From: Bacteroides sp. OF04-15BH
Lineage (GTDB): Bacteria > Bacteroidota > Bacteroidia > Bacteroidales > Bacteroidaceae
Assembly (NCBI RefSeq): GCF_003477995.1
Contig: NZ_QUEM01000031.1
Span: forward strand, 1-46,708
Direction of reading: 5' to 3'
Length of the DNA stretch: 46,708 nucleotides
The translations under genes were made by a program, and so were the position numbers. This document shows positions 9,743 through 16,601 of the stretch, piece after piece (the stretch's first letter is position 1; the number at the start of each line of letters is the position of its first letter). The notes beneath the pieces are model-generated. The model made no database searches. It was given only the letters and a program-made list of their open reading frames with translations, and was not told the DNA's origin.

Positions 9743-9800
9743 TCATCTCAATGATTTTTGAAAACCATTGAGATGAATCTTATCATTCATTGGGATGATT
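9743..9800. repeat. Intergenic inverted/direct repeat cluster
   Basis: TCATCTCAATG (9743-9753) pairs with CATTGAGATGA (9766-9776), and a third related copy reads TCATTGGGATGA at about 9787-9798. The first motif recurs downstream of lpxH (27291-27311). There is no T-run directly after the hairpin. The cluster lies between nhaC and the DUF2007 gene, both leftward; it could be part of the nhaC leader or the 3' end of the upstream transcript. Confidence 0.45.
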
Positions 9801-9843
9801 TTCTCAGACTGTCGGCCCGAGATTTTTGAGGAACGGAAATCCT

Positions 9844-10260
9844 TTATTTTTTCCGGTCGTTTTTTCGGTAAAGGAACTCCCGGTGGCAGTTTTCACACAG
9901 ATATGTTCCTTCGGGCAGTTCACGCAGCAACTGATATTTCAACTGCTGCATGAAAACTTGTACTTTTCTCCACAGCCGGTTGCGGGCGGCCGATGAAATG
10001 CGTACCTGTTCCGAACCGCAGTGCGGGCAGACTATCTTCCGGTCAAACTCTTCCGGATACAGGTCGCGTAACACCTCCAGAGCTCCGTGGACATCCTTTT
10101 GGTCAACTTGCAGTTCGATATAGCCCACATTGTAGGGGCGGAACTCATTCTTGACACACGACTCGATGCCCGCATTTTGCAGCTGGTTATGCGCCATGTA
10201 TATCTTTCCCAAATCCTGACTCTGGAAGATCGTGGTCATCTGAAACTCTTTCTGCTTCAT
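9844..10260 (-). CDS. DUF2007 (putative signal-transducing) domain protein with zinc ribbon
   Basis: A 138-residue protein. Residues 10-68 match the DUF2007 fold (IFQSQDLGKIYMAHNQLQNAG, then a beta-strand and VHGALEVLRDL). The C-terminal half has two Cys pairs, Cys78-x2-Cys81 (CPHC) and Cys122-x2-Cys125 (CENC), which would hold a zinc ion across a basic helical insert. The open frame extends to 10368, but a -7 box at 10287-10280 puts the transcript start near 10273, so the first usable ATG is 10260. Function is unknown; DUF2007 resembles PII-like folds, hence the signalling label. It is divergent from argR. Confidence 0.75.
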   Translation of the reverse strand: MKQKEFQMTTIFQSQDLGKIYMAHNQLQNAGIESCVKNEFRPYNVGYIELQVDQKDVHGALEVLRDLYPEEFDRKIVCPHCGSEQVRISSAARNRLWRKVQVFMQQLKYQLLRELPEGTYLCENCHREFLYRKNDRKK

Positions 10261-10279
10261 ATCCGTGCTGGTTTTTTCG

Positions 10280-10287
10280 CAAATATA
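10280..10287 (-). promoter_or_regulatory. -7 box of the DUF2007 gene
   Basis: TATATTTG on the minus strand fits TAnnTTTG; a TTGC sits 20 bases upstream as a possible -33 element. Its position rules out the longer start at 10368. Confidence 0.6.
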
Positions 10288-10363
10288 ATGGATTTCTCCG
10301 ATAGGTTGCAAGTGTGCTTTCGGATGTTTTGCAGCCTCACAACTTGGATTTTTATGGATTGTC

Positions 10364-10377
10364 TGCATAAATATGCA
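10364..10377. promoter_or_regulatory. ARG-box-like ArgR operator, best copy
   Basis: TGCATAAATATGCA is an exact match to the ArgR/AhrC half-operator pattern TGMATWWWWATKCA. It lies 163 bases upstream of argR and 77 bases upstream of the DUF2007 -7 box. Confidence 0.5.
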
Positions 10378-10460
10378 TATCTGTAGTATTATTGTATAAT
10401 TATAATATATTGTTTTATAGTATATTATCTGATAATTTGAATTTTCGCGAAAAGAAATAA

Positions 10461-10495
10461 TGCATAAAAATACCGCAATTCGGAATAAATATGTA
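10461..10495. promoter_or_regulatory. Two further ARG-box-like sites overlapping the argR promoter
   Basis: TGCATAAAAATACC (10461-10474) and GGAATAAATATGTA (10482-10495) each match 12 of 14 positions of TGMATWWWWATKCA. Their centres are 21 bases apart, two helical turns, as for paired ARG boxes bound by an ArgR hexamer. The second overlaps the -7 box, so binding would block argR transcription. Confidence 0.5.
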
Positions 10496-10501
10496 ATTTT
10501 G
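10494..10501 (+). promoter_or_regulatory. -7 box of the arginine operon
   Basis: TAATTTTG fits TAnnTTTG, 26 bases before the argR ATG. No good -33 element is seen. A perfect 12-bp palindrome, TTTTCGCGAAAA (10442-10453), lies just upstream. Confidence 0.6.
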
Positions 10502-10526
10502 CAAATGAAAAAGAAATGGTTTTAAG

Positions 10527-11003
10527 ATGAAAAATAAGAACAGTCGTCTGGAGGTCATCAAGATGATTCTTTCCAGTCAGGAAATTTCCAGCCAGGAGGC
10601 GCTTCTGATCGAATTGGATAAGGCCGGCTTTAAGCTGACGCAGGCCACACTGTCGCGCGACCTGAAGCAGCTGAAGGTGGTGAAGGCCACGACGGCATCC
10701 GGTGACTATGCCTACATGCTGCCGGGCAACCAGACCTACCGACGGGTGTCTGACGCGCATCTGACCATGACGGAGAGCAACCGGGTGGGCCTTTTGTCCG
10801 TGAAGTTTTCGGGCAATATTCTGGTGATGCACACCCTGCCCGGACATGCCAGTCACATAGCTTATGATATAGATAACGCCAAAATAGATGAATTTATAGG
10901 AACAATAGCCGGCGACGACACCATTTTTCTGGTAATGGCAGAGCACGTGGAGCGCAAGGCAGCGCTGAAACGCCTGGCCGAGGTTGTTCCCAATATCAAG
11001 TAA
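10527..11003 (+). CDS. argR: Arginine repressor ArgR
   Basis: A 158-residue protein of normal ArgR length. The N-terminal winged helix (residues 1-70) includes SQEALLIELDKAGFKLTQAT and the recognition motif LSRDLKQL. The C-terminal hexamerisation and arginine-binding domain (residues 80-155) contains VLVMHTLPGHAS and the conserved GTIAGDDTIF block, in which paired acidic residues bind L-arginine. In the presence of arginine it should repress the biosynthetic genes that follow and itself; ARG-box-like sites sit on its promoter. It is the first gene of the arginine cluster, and the next gene starts 4 bases after its stop. Confidence 0.93.
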   Translation: MKNKNSRLEVIKMILSSQEISSQEALLIELDKAGFKLTQATLSRDLKQLKVVKATTASGDYAYMLPGNQTYRRVSDAHLTMTESNRVGLLSVKFSGNILVMHTLPGHASHIAYDIDNAKIDEFIGTIAGDDTIFLVMAEHVERKAALKRLAEVVPNIK

Positions 11004-11007
11004 AGAA

Positions 11008-11667
11008 ATGGAAAAGGACGAATACAATGATGGTATTAGAGTAGTGGTTGCGGATGCAAGCCACGAAAAGTATGTGGACACGATTTTGACAACGATTACC
11101 GATGCTGCCAAGAAGAGAGGCTCGGGTATCGCTTCGCGTACTCATGAATATCTGGCTACCAAGATGAAGGAGCGCAAGGCTGTCATCGCACTGGCCGGAG
11201 AGGGCGAGAACGAGGAGTTTGCCGGTTTCTGCTATATCGAAAGTTGGGGAAACAAGCAGTATGTGGCCAACTCCGGACTGATTGTTGTGGAGAAATTCCG
11301 TCGTCATCATTTGGCGACGAGAATCAAGCGTACGGCCTTTACCTTGTCACGTCTGCGCTGGCCGCATGCCAAGTTGTTCGGACTGACCAGCCAGCGTGCT
11401 GTGATGAAAATCAACACCGAACTGGGATATGTGCCGGTAACCTTCGCCGAGCTGACCGACGATGACGCTTACTGGAAGGGATGCGGTACTCCGGAAGAGC
11501 CTTGCTGCGTGAACTGTGATATTTTGGCCCGCACCGGACGTAAATATTGTGTATGCACAGCCATGCTGTATGATCCGGCCGATCATCCGAACGAGGTGCT
11601 GCCGGTAGAACTGCCTGAGGATGTGGTCAAGATGGCTCGTGAGGCAGCCGAGCACGACATGAGATAA
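11008..11667 (+). CDS. GNAT acyltransferase of the arginine operon, candidate N-acyl(succinyl)glutamate synthase
   Basis: A 219-residue protein; the ATG at 11008 is preferred over 10984 because it falls just after the argR stop. The GNAT core spans about residues 10-150: IVVEKFRRHHLATRIKRTAF is the acyl-CoA loop, followed by WPHAKLFGLTSQRAVMKINTELGY. A C-terminal Cys-rich segment (CCVNCDILARTGRKYCVC) may bind a metal. It sits between argR and argG, and no classical argA or argJ is visible in the window. Bacteroides make arginine through N-succinylated intermediates and need an enzyme to acylate glutamate, so this is the obvious candidate for the first step. That role is inferred from context. 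Confidence 0.7.
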   Translation: MEKDEYNDGIRVVVADASHEKYVDTILTTITDAAKKRGSGIASRTHEYLATKMKERKAVIALAGEGENEEFAGFCYIESWGNKQYVANSGLIVVEKFRRHHLATRIKRTAFTLSRLRWPHAKLFGLTSQRAVMKINTELGYVPVTFAELTDDDAYWKGCGTPEEPCCVNCDILARTGRKYCVCTAMLYDPADHPNEVLPVELPEDVVKMAREAAEHDMR

Positions 11668-11708
11668 AAACGATTTAACTGCAAAGAACAAAAAAACGAA
11701 CTAAGAAT

Positions 11709-12914
11709 ATGGCAAAGAAAGTAGTAGTAGCATTTAGCGGTGGTCTGGATACTTCATACACCGTGATGTATCTGGCTAAGGAAAAGGGATATGAAGTATA
11801 TGCAGCCTGTGCCAACACAGGCGGATTCAGCGCCGAGCAGCTCAAGGCAAACGAGGAGAATGCCTATAAACTGGGTGCCAAGGAGTACGTTACACTCGAC
11901 GTAACCAAGGAATATTATGAGAAGAGCTTGCGCTATATGATTTACGGAAATGTGTTGCGCAACAACTGTTATCCTATTTCCGTTTCTTCGGAGCGTATCT
12001 TCCAGGCTATTGCCATCGCCCGTTATGCCAAGGAAATCGGTGCGGAGGCTATTGCACACGGTTCAACCGGTGCCGGCAACGACCAGATCCGTTTTGATAT
12101 GACTTTCATGGTGATGGCTCCGGACATGGAAATCATCACACTCACCCGCGACAACAACCTGAGCCGTCAGGAAGAAGTGGATTATCTGAACAGTCATGGC
12201 TACTTTGCTGACTTTACCAAACTGAAATATTCTTATAATGTAGGTATCTGGGGTACTTCAATCTGTGGCGGTGAGCTGCTCGACAGCAATCAGGGACTGC
12301 CGGAAAGCGCTTTCCTGAAACATCCTACCAAAGAGGGAACCGAACTGCTGAAGATCGGATTCAAGAAGGGTGAGATCTGCAGCGTAAACGGTGTGGAGTA
12401 TGACGATAAGGTGAAGGCCATCCAGAAGATTGAGGAAATCGGTGCGGCATATGCCATCGGCCGTGACTGCCACGTGGGTGATACGATTATCGGTATCAAG
12501 GGACGTGTAGGCTTCGAGGCTGCTGCTCCAATGCTGATTATCGGCGCACACCGCTTCCTGGAGAAATACACGCTGAGCAAATGGCAGCAGTACTGGAAAG
12601 AGCAGGTGGCCAACTGGTATGGCATGTTCCTGCACGAGAGCCAGTATCTGGAGCCGGTGATGCCGGATATCGAGGCTATGCTGACCAGCTCACAGCGTAA
12701 CGTAAACGGTGTGGTTACTCTGGAACTGCGTCCTTACGGATTCAGCACCGTGGGTGTGGACTCTGCCGACGATCTGGTGAAGAACAAGTTCGGAGAGTAT
12801 GGCGAGACTCAGAAGGGATGGACTGCCGATGATGCCAAGGGCTTCATCAAGGTGACTTCTACTCCGCTGCGTCTGTACTACGCAAACCACAAGGACGAGG
12901 AACGTATTAAATAA
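11709..12914 (+). CDS. argG: Argininosuccinate synthase
   Basis: A 401-residue cytosolic enzyme of standard length. It joins citrulline and aspartate using ATP to give argininosuccinate, the next-to-last step to arginine. The N-type ATP pyrophosphatase loop is AFSGGLDTSYT (residues 8-18). A conserved AHGSTGAGNDQIRF block (about residues 117-130) binds citrulline and aspartate. It follows the GNAT gene by 41 bases in the arginine operon. argH is not in the window, nor are argB and carAB, so the pathway is split over the chromosome. Confidence 0.96.
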   Translation: MAKKVVVAFSGGLDTSYTVMYLAKEKGYEVYAACANTGGFSAEQLKANEENAYKLGAKEYVTLDVTKEYYEKSLRYMIYGNVLRNNCYPISVSSERIFQAIAIARYAKEIGAEAIAHGSTGAGNDQIRFDMTFMVMAPDMEIITLTRDNNLSRQEEVDYLNSHGYFADFTKLKYSYNVGIWGTSICGGELLDSNQGLPESAFLKHPTKEGTELLKIGFKKGEICSVNGVEYDDKVKAIQKIEEIGAAYAIGRDCHVGDTIIGIKGRVGFEAAAPMLIIGAHRFLEKYTLSKWQQYWKEQVANWYGMFLHESQYLEPVMPDIEAMLTSSQRNVNGVVTLELRPYGFSTVGVDSADDLVKNKFGEYGETQKGWTADDAKGFIKVTSTPLRLYYANHKDEERIK

Positions 12915-13016
12915 AAAACATAGCAAGGTTCTGGGAACAGAAGCGATGTCGGGTGTTCATCCGGTTTCTGGCCGGATGGACTGACAGAACAAATAAACGA
13001 AAAAAGGAACAGAGAA

Positions 13017-13232
13017 ATGGAACAGGAAAGACGGAAAATGGAACGGCCCCGCAAAGAACGCATGCTGGCTGGCGTGTGTGCCGCCATTGCGAATTATTTT
13101 GGCTGGGATCCCACACTGGTGCGTATCGTATATGCTTTGCTCACGGTGTTTACGGCTTTTTCGGGGATTATCATTTATTTTATCCTGCTTCTGATTATTC
13201 CTGAGGAACCGAACAGATTTTTTGGAAGATGA
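13017..13232 (+). CDS. Small PspC-domain membrane protein
   Basis: A 71-residue protein made of one PspC domain. The basic N-terminus precedes MLAGVCAAIANYFGWDPTLV, the family signature, and one long hydrophobic helix follows (about residues 36-62), ending in PEEPNRFF. PspC proteins are inner-membrane stress sensors or toxin-like partners in the phage-shock response, but free-standing small ones in Bacteroidetes have no firm role. Its stop overlaps the argC start (ATGA at 13229-13232), so it is translationally coupled to argC inside the arginine operon. That placement is odd for the family. Confidence 0.82.
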   Translation: MEQERRKMERPRKERMLAGVCAAIANYFGWDPTLVRIVYALLTVFTAFSGIIIYFILLLIIPEEPNRFFGR

Positions 13233-14203
13233 TAAAAGTAGGAATTATCGGAGGCGCCGGCTATACGGCCGGCGAACTCTGTCGCATATTATTGAACCAT
13301 CCGCAGGCGGAGATCGCGTTTATCAACAGCTCGAGCAACGCCGGAAACAAGATTACGGATGTGCATGAGGGACTTTATGGCGAAACGGATCTGGTTTTTA
13401 CCGACCAGTTGCCACTCGATGAGGTGGATGTGATTTTCTTCTGCTTCGGTCACGGCAAGAGCGAGGAGTTCCTGAAGGAACACGCCATCCCGGCTCACGT
13501 GAAAATCATTGACCTGGCTCAGGACTTCCGTCTGGCAGCTCCGGGCAATGACTATGTTTACGGTCTGCCGGAACTGAACAAGGAGGCGATACAGAGCGCA
13601 CAGCATGTGGCCAATCCGGGCTGCTTTGCCACTTGTATTCAGCTGGGACTGCTGCCGTTGGCGGCTAACGGCTGGCTCAAGGGCGATATCGCTGTGAATG
13701 CCATCACCGGAAGCACCGGTGCAGGAGTGAAACCGGGCGCTACCACACACTTCAGCTGGCGTAACAACAACATGAGCATCTACAAGGCTTTCAATCATCA
13801 GCATGTGCCTGAAATCCGTCAGTCGCTCAAACAGTTGCAGCCGGATTTCGACGGAGCAGTGGACTTTATCCCTTATCGCGGTGACTTTGCACGCGGCATC
13901 TTTGCTACTCTGGTGGTACGCATGCAGGAGGGCATGACGGCTGAGGCGGTTGTTGAGGCTTATCGCAACTACTATAAGGATGCGGCCTTTACCCATTATG
14001 TAGAGAAGGGCATCGACATGAAGCAGGTGGTCAATACTAACAAGGCGTTGGTACATGTAGACTGTTTCGGCGACAAACTGTTGATTACTTCTACCATAGA
14101 CAATCTGCTCAAGGGAGCCAGTGGACAGGCTGTGCAGAATATGAATCTGATGTTCGGACTGGAAGAAACTGCCGGACTGAAACTCAAACCTTCAGCCTTC
14201 TAA
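13229..14203 (+). CDS. argC: N-acyl-gamma-glutamyl-phosphate reductase
   Basis: A 324-residue NADPH-dependent enzyme that reduces N-acylglutamyl phosphate to the semialdehyde, the third step of the pathway. The Rossmann loop GIIGGAGYTAGELCR is at residues 5-19. The active-site Cys is Cys132 in NPGCFATC, and the substrate-binding HQHVPEI block is near residue 190. In this organism the acyl group is probably succinyl, judging from the ArgF' enzyme downstream. It overlaps the PspC gene by 4 bases and is separated from argD by a 98-base gap holding three 22-base repeats. Confidence 0.95.
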   Translation: MIKVGIIGGAGYTAGELCRILLNHPQAEIAFINSSSNAGNKITDVHEGLYGETDLVFTDQLPLDEVDVIFFCFGHGKSEEFLKEHAIPAHVKIIDLAQDFRLAAPGNDYVYGLPELNKEAIQSAQHVANPGCFATCIQLGLLPLAANGWLKGDIAVNAITGSTGAGVKPGATTHFSWRNNNMSIYKAFNHQHVPEIRQSLKQLQPDFDGAVDFIPYRGDFARGIFATLVVRMQEGMTAEAVVEAYRNYYKDAAFTHYVEKGIDMKQVVNTNKALVHVDCFGDKLLITSTIDNLLKGASGQAVQNMNLMFGLEETAGLKLKPSAF

Positions 14204-14213
14204 GAACCTCTCC

Positions 14214-14279
14214 CGTCATCATCGGAGATTTCTCCCGACATCATTGGGGACTTTGCTCTTCGTCGTCGGGGATTATCTT
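14214..14279 (+). repeat. Three contiguous imperfect 22-base repeats
   Basis: Units at 14214-14235, 14236-14257 and 14258-14279 follow one another without gap and share the pattern C..C.TC.T.GG.GA.T (ten positions identical in all three). They fill most of the argC-argD gap. No ORF and no terminator structure is visible. Confidence 0.5.
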
Positions 14280-14301
14280 CCCTTTTAAAAAAGAAAGAAT
14301 C

Positions 14302-15441
14302 ATGAAATTATTTGATGTATATCCTTTATTTGATGTCAATATCGTAAAGGGATCAGGCTGTCATGTGTGGGACGACAAGGGTCAGGAATATCTGGACCTG
14401 TATGGCGGTCACGCCGTGATCAGCATCGGCCATGCGCATCCTCACTATGTGGAGGCTGTAAGCAAGCAGGTGGCCACATTGGGATTTTACAGCAATTCAG
14501 TAATTAACAAGTTGCAGGTGGAACTGGCTGAGCGCTTGGGTAAAGCCAGCGGTTATGAAGATTATCAGTTGTTTCTGATCAATTCGGGAGCCGAGGCCAA
14601 CGAAAACGCACTGAAACTGGCCAGCTTCTACAACGGACGTACCCGTGTGCTTTCTTTCGAGAAAGCGTTCCACGGACGTACTTCATTGGCTGTAGAGGTA
14701 ACCAATAATCCGAAGATCATTGCTCCGATCAACGATAACGGTCATGTCACTTACCTGCCGTTGAACGACTTGGAGGCTTTCCGTCGTGAGTTGGCTAAGG
14801 GTGATGTCTGTGCCGTGATTATCGAGTGTATTCAGGGAGTTGGCGGTATCCGTATGGTGACTCCGGAATTTATGCAGGGGCTGCGTGCCGCCTGTGATGA
14901 ATACGATACCGTGCTCATCTGTGATGAAATCCAGTGTGGTTATGGCCGTAGCGGTAAGTTCTTCGCACATCAGCATCTGGGCGTGCGTCCGGACATGATT
15001 ACTGTGGCAAAAGGTATTGCCAACGGTCTGCCGATGGGCGGCGTGCTGATTTCTCCGAAATTCAAACCGGTTTACGGTCAGTTGGGTACCACCTTCGGCG
15101 GAAATCATCTGGCTTGTGCTGCGGCTTTGGCAGTGCTCGATGTTATCGAACAGGAAAATCTGGTAGAGAATGCGGCCCGTGTGGGTGAATTCCTGATTCA
15201 GGGAATCAAGGCGCTCAACCTGCCTCATGTGGTAGATGTTCGTGGTGAAGGTCTGATGATCGGAATCGAACTGGACGTTCCTTATAAAGAACTGAGAAAT
15301 CATTTGTTGTTTGAGGAGCATTGCTTCACCGGTTGCAGCGGCACGAATGTGCTTCGTCTGCTTCCTCCTTTGTCACTCACTCAGGAGCAGGCAGCAGACT
15401 TCCTGCAGCGCTTGCAGCGTGCGGCTCAGGCTACAAACTAA
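14302..15441 (+). CDS. argD: N-acylornithine aminotransferase
   Basis: A 379-residue class-III PLP aminotransferase converting N-acylglutamate semialdehyde to N-acylornithine with glutamate as donor. The PLP lysine is Lys237 in TVAKGIANGLPMGG. Asp208 in LICDEIQCG contacts the pyridine nitrogen, and the phosphate loop is NSGAEANENALKLA (residues 94-107). Length and motifs are normal. A stable hairpin with a T-run follows before proC, so the downstream genes may be partly uncoupled. The acyl group is probably succinyl, as argued for ArgF'. Confidence 0.94.
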   Translation: MKLFDVYPLFDVNIVKGSGCHVWDDKGQEYLDLYGGHAVISIGHAHPHYVEAVSKQVATLGFYSNSVINKLQVELAERLGKASGYEDYQLFLINSGAEANENALKLASFYNGRTRVLSFEKAFHGRTSLAVEVTNNPKIIAPINDNGHVTYLPLNDLEAFRRELAKGDVCAVIIECIQGVGGIRMVTPEFMQGLRAACDEYDTVLICDEIQCGYGRSGKFFAHQHLGVRPDMITVAKGIANGLPMGGVLISPKFKPVYGQLGTTFGGNHLACAAALAVLDVIEQENLVENAARVGEFLIQGIKALNLPHVVDVRGEGLMIGIELDVPYKELRNHLLFEEHCFTGCSGTNVLRLLPPLSLTQEQAADFLQRLQRAAQATN

Positions 15442-15461
15442 CGGATTTGCAAGATATGGAT

Positions 15462-15511
15462 ATAGAGCCAGAAAACGGATTGTGGATGCGTTTCTGGCTC
15501 TATTCGTTTTT
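15462..15511 (+). terminator. Hairpin with T-run between argD and proC
   Basis: ATAGAGCCAGAAA (15462-15474) pairs perfectly with TTTCTGGCTCTAT (15491-15503) around a 16-base loop, and a run of five T follows (15507-15511). It is a plausible intrinsic terminator, or an attenuator, inside the arginine cluster. proC starts 19 bases after it. Confidence 0.65.
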
Positions 15512-15529
15512 AGAAAAGAATTAAAAGGA

Positions 15530-16573
15530 ATGAGAATAGCAATTATCGGAGCCGGAAATATGGGTGGAGCCATCGCCCGCGGACTGGCACAGAGCGGTTT
15601 GTCTGCTGTGGCTGCATCTGTTTCATCATCTGTGCCATCTGCCGGAACATCGGCTGTACCGACACCTTCGGCTGAGCCAGCAGGCGTTGCATCACCTGTG
15701 CCTGCATCTTCGTCCGCTTCATCGACTGTTGCGGCATCTGCTTCCGAGTTATCGTCAGGATTATCATCTGCCGTTGCGTCGCCTGCATCCGCAGCATCGT
15801 TTGCACCATCTGCCGTTGGCAGTCAGGGCTCTGCGGGTAATCCGGTCGCTCTTTATGAGCTTGTGGTGGCCAATCCTTCGCGGCAAAAGTTGGAGGCCTT
15901 GCAGGCGGAATATCCTTCGGTGCAGATTACGCAAAGTAATGTCGAGGCGGTGCGTGGCGCAGATTTGGTATTGCTGGCTGTAAAACCCTGGAAGATGGAA
16001 GAGGTTGCCAGCGAGCTGAAACCGGTTTTGGATTATCGCACCCAAATGGTGGCTTCTGTGGCCGGAGGAGTAGGGCTGGCCGATTTGTCTGCTCTGTATC
16101 GTCACAAAAACATGCTGCCGCCTCTGTTTTATGTAATGCCCAATACGGCTGTTGCCGTGCGCCAGAGTATGACTTTTGTGGCAGCGCAGGGAGCTTCCGA
16201 GGAACAAACGGCTGCTGTGGTGAATTTGTTCCGTCTTTTGGGTGAGGCCATGTTGGTGGAAGAGCGTCTGATGGATGGCGGCATGGCTTTGGCTTCCTGT
16301 GGCATTGCCTTTGCCATGCGCTATATCCGTGCGGCTATGGAAGGCGGGGTGGAACTGGGATTCTATCCCAACGAGGCAAAGCAGATAGTGATGCAAACGC
16401 TTCGTGGAGCCGTGGAGCTGTTGCAAAGCACCGGAAACCATCCGGAGGCGGAAATCGACCGGGTGACCACTCCGGGAGGAATTACCATAAGGGGACTGAA
16501 CGAGATGGAGCATGCCGGCTTTACCGACAGTGTGATTCGCGGATTGCGGGCTGCACGTCCCTTGAAGAAATAA
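15530..16573 (+). CDS. proC: Pyrroline-5-carboxylate reductase with a large low-complexity insertion
   Basis: A 347-residue protein; ProC is usually 255-275. The ATG at 15530 begins the Rossmann motif IAIIGAGNMGGAIARGLAQS (residues 3-22), so the open frame further upstream is not used. ProC then normally runs straight to the second strand, here LYELVVANPSRQKL (from residue 108). Between them lies a segment of about 80 residues (24-105) almost entirely Ala, Ser, Val, Pro and Gly, with two Glu and no Lys, Arg or Asp. The rest is normal: AVKPWK (151-156), the VAGGVGL block, and PGGITIRGLNEME at the C-terminus. It makes proline from P5C with NAD(P)H. The insertion would loop out beside the cofactor site. 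Confidence 0.9.
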   Translation: MRIAIIGAGNMGGAIARGLAQSGLSAVAASVSSSVPSAGTSAVPTPSAEPAGVASPVPASSSASSTVAASASELSSGLSSAVASPASAASFAPSAVGSQGSAGNPVALYELVVANPSRQKLEALQAEYPSVQITQSNVEAVRGADLVLLAVKPWKMEEVASELKPVLDYRTQMVASVAGGVGLADLSALYRHKNMLPPLFYVMPNTAVAVRQSMTFVAAQGASEEQTAAVVNLFRLLGEAMLVEERLMDGGMALASCGIAFAMRYIRAAMEGGVELGFYPNEAKQIVMQTLRGAVELLQSTGNHPEAEIDRVTTPGGITIRGLNEMEHAGFTDSVIRGLRAARPLKK

Positions 16574-16601
16574 GATTGACAGACTAAAAAGATAAGACAC
16601 A

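Noticed and set aside
10261..10368. Longer N-terminus of the DUF2007 protein (start at 10368)
   Set aside because: The -7 box at 10287-10280 lies inside it, so the transcript begins downstream; the extra residues also look non-coding.
10425..11111. 228-codon minus-strand frame opposite argR
   Set aside because: It is a shadow of argR and the start of the GNAT gene; composition is unlike a real protein.
15311..15529. Extended proC reading frame starting at 15311
   Set aside because: It overlaps argD by 130 bases and crosses the hairpin; the Rossmann motif starts exactly at the ATG 15530.
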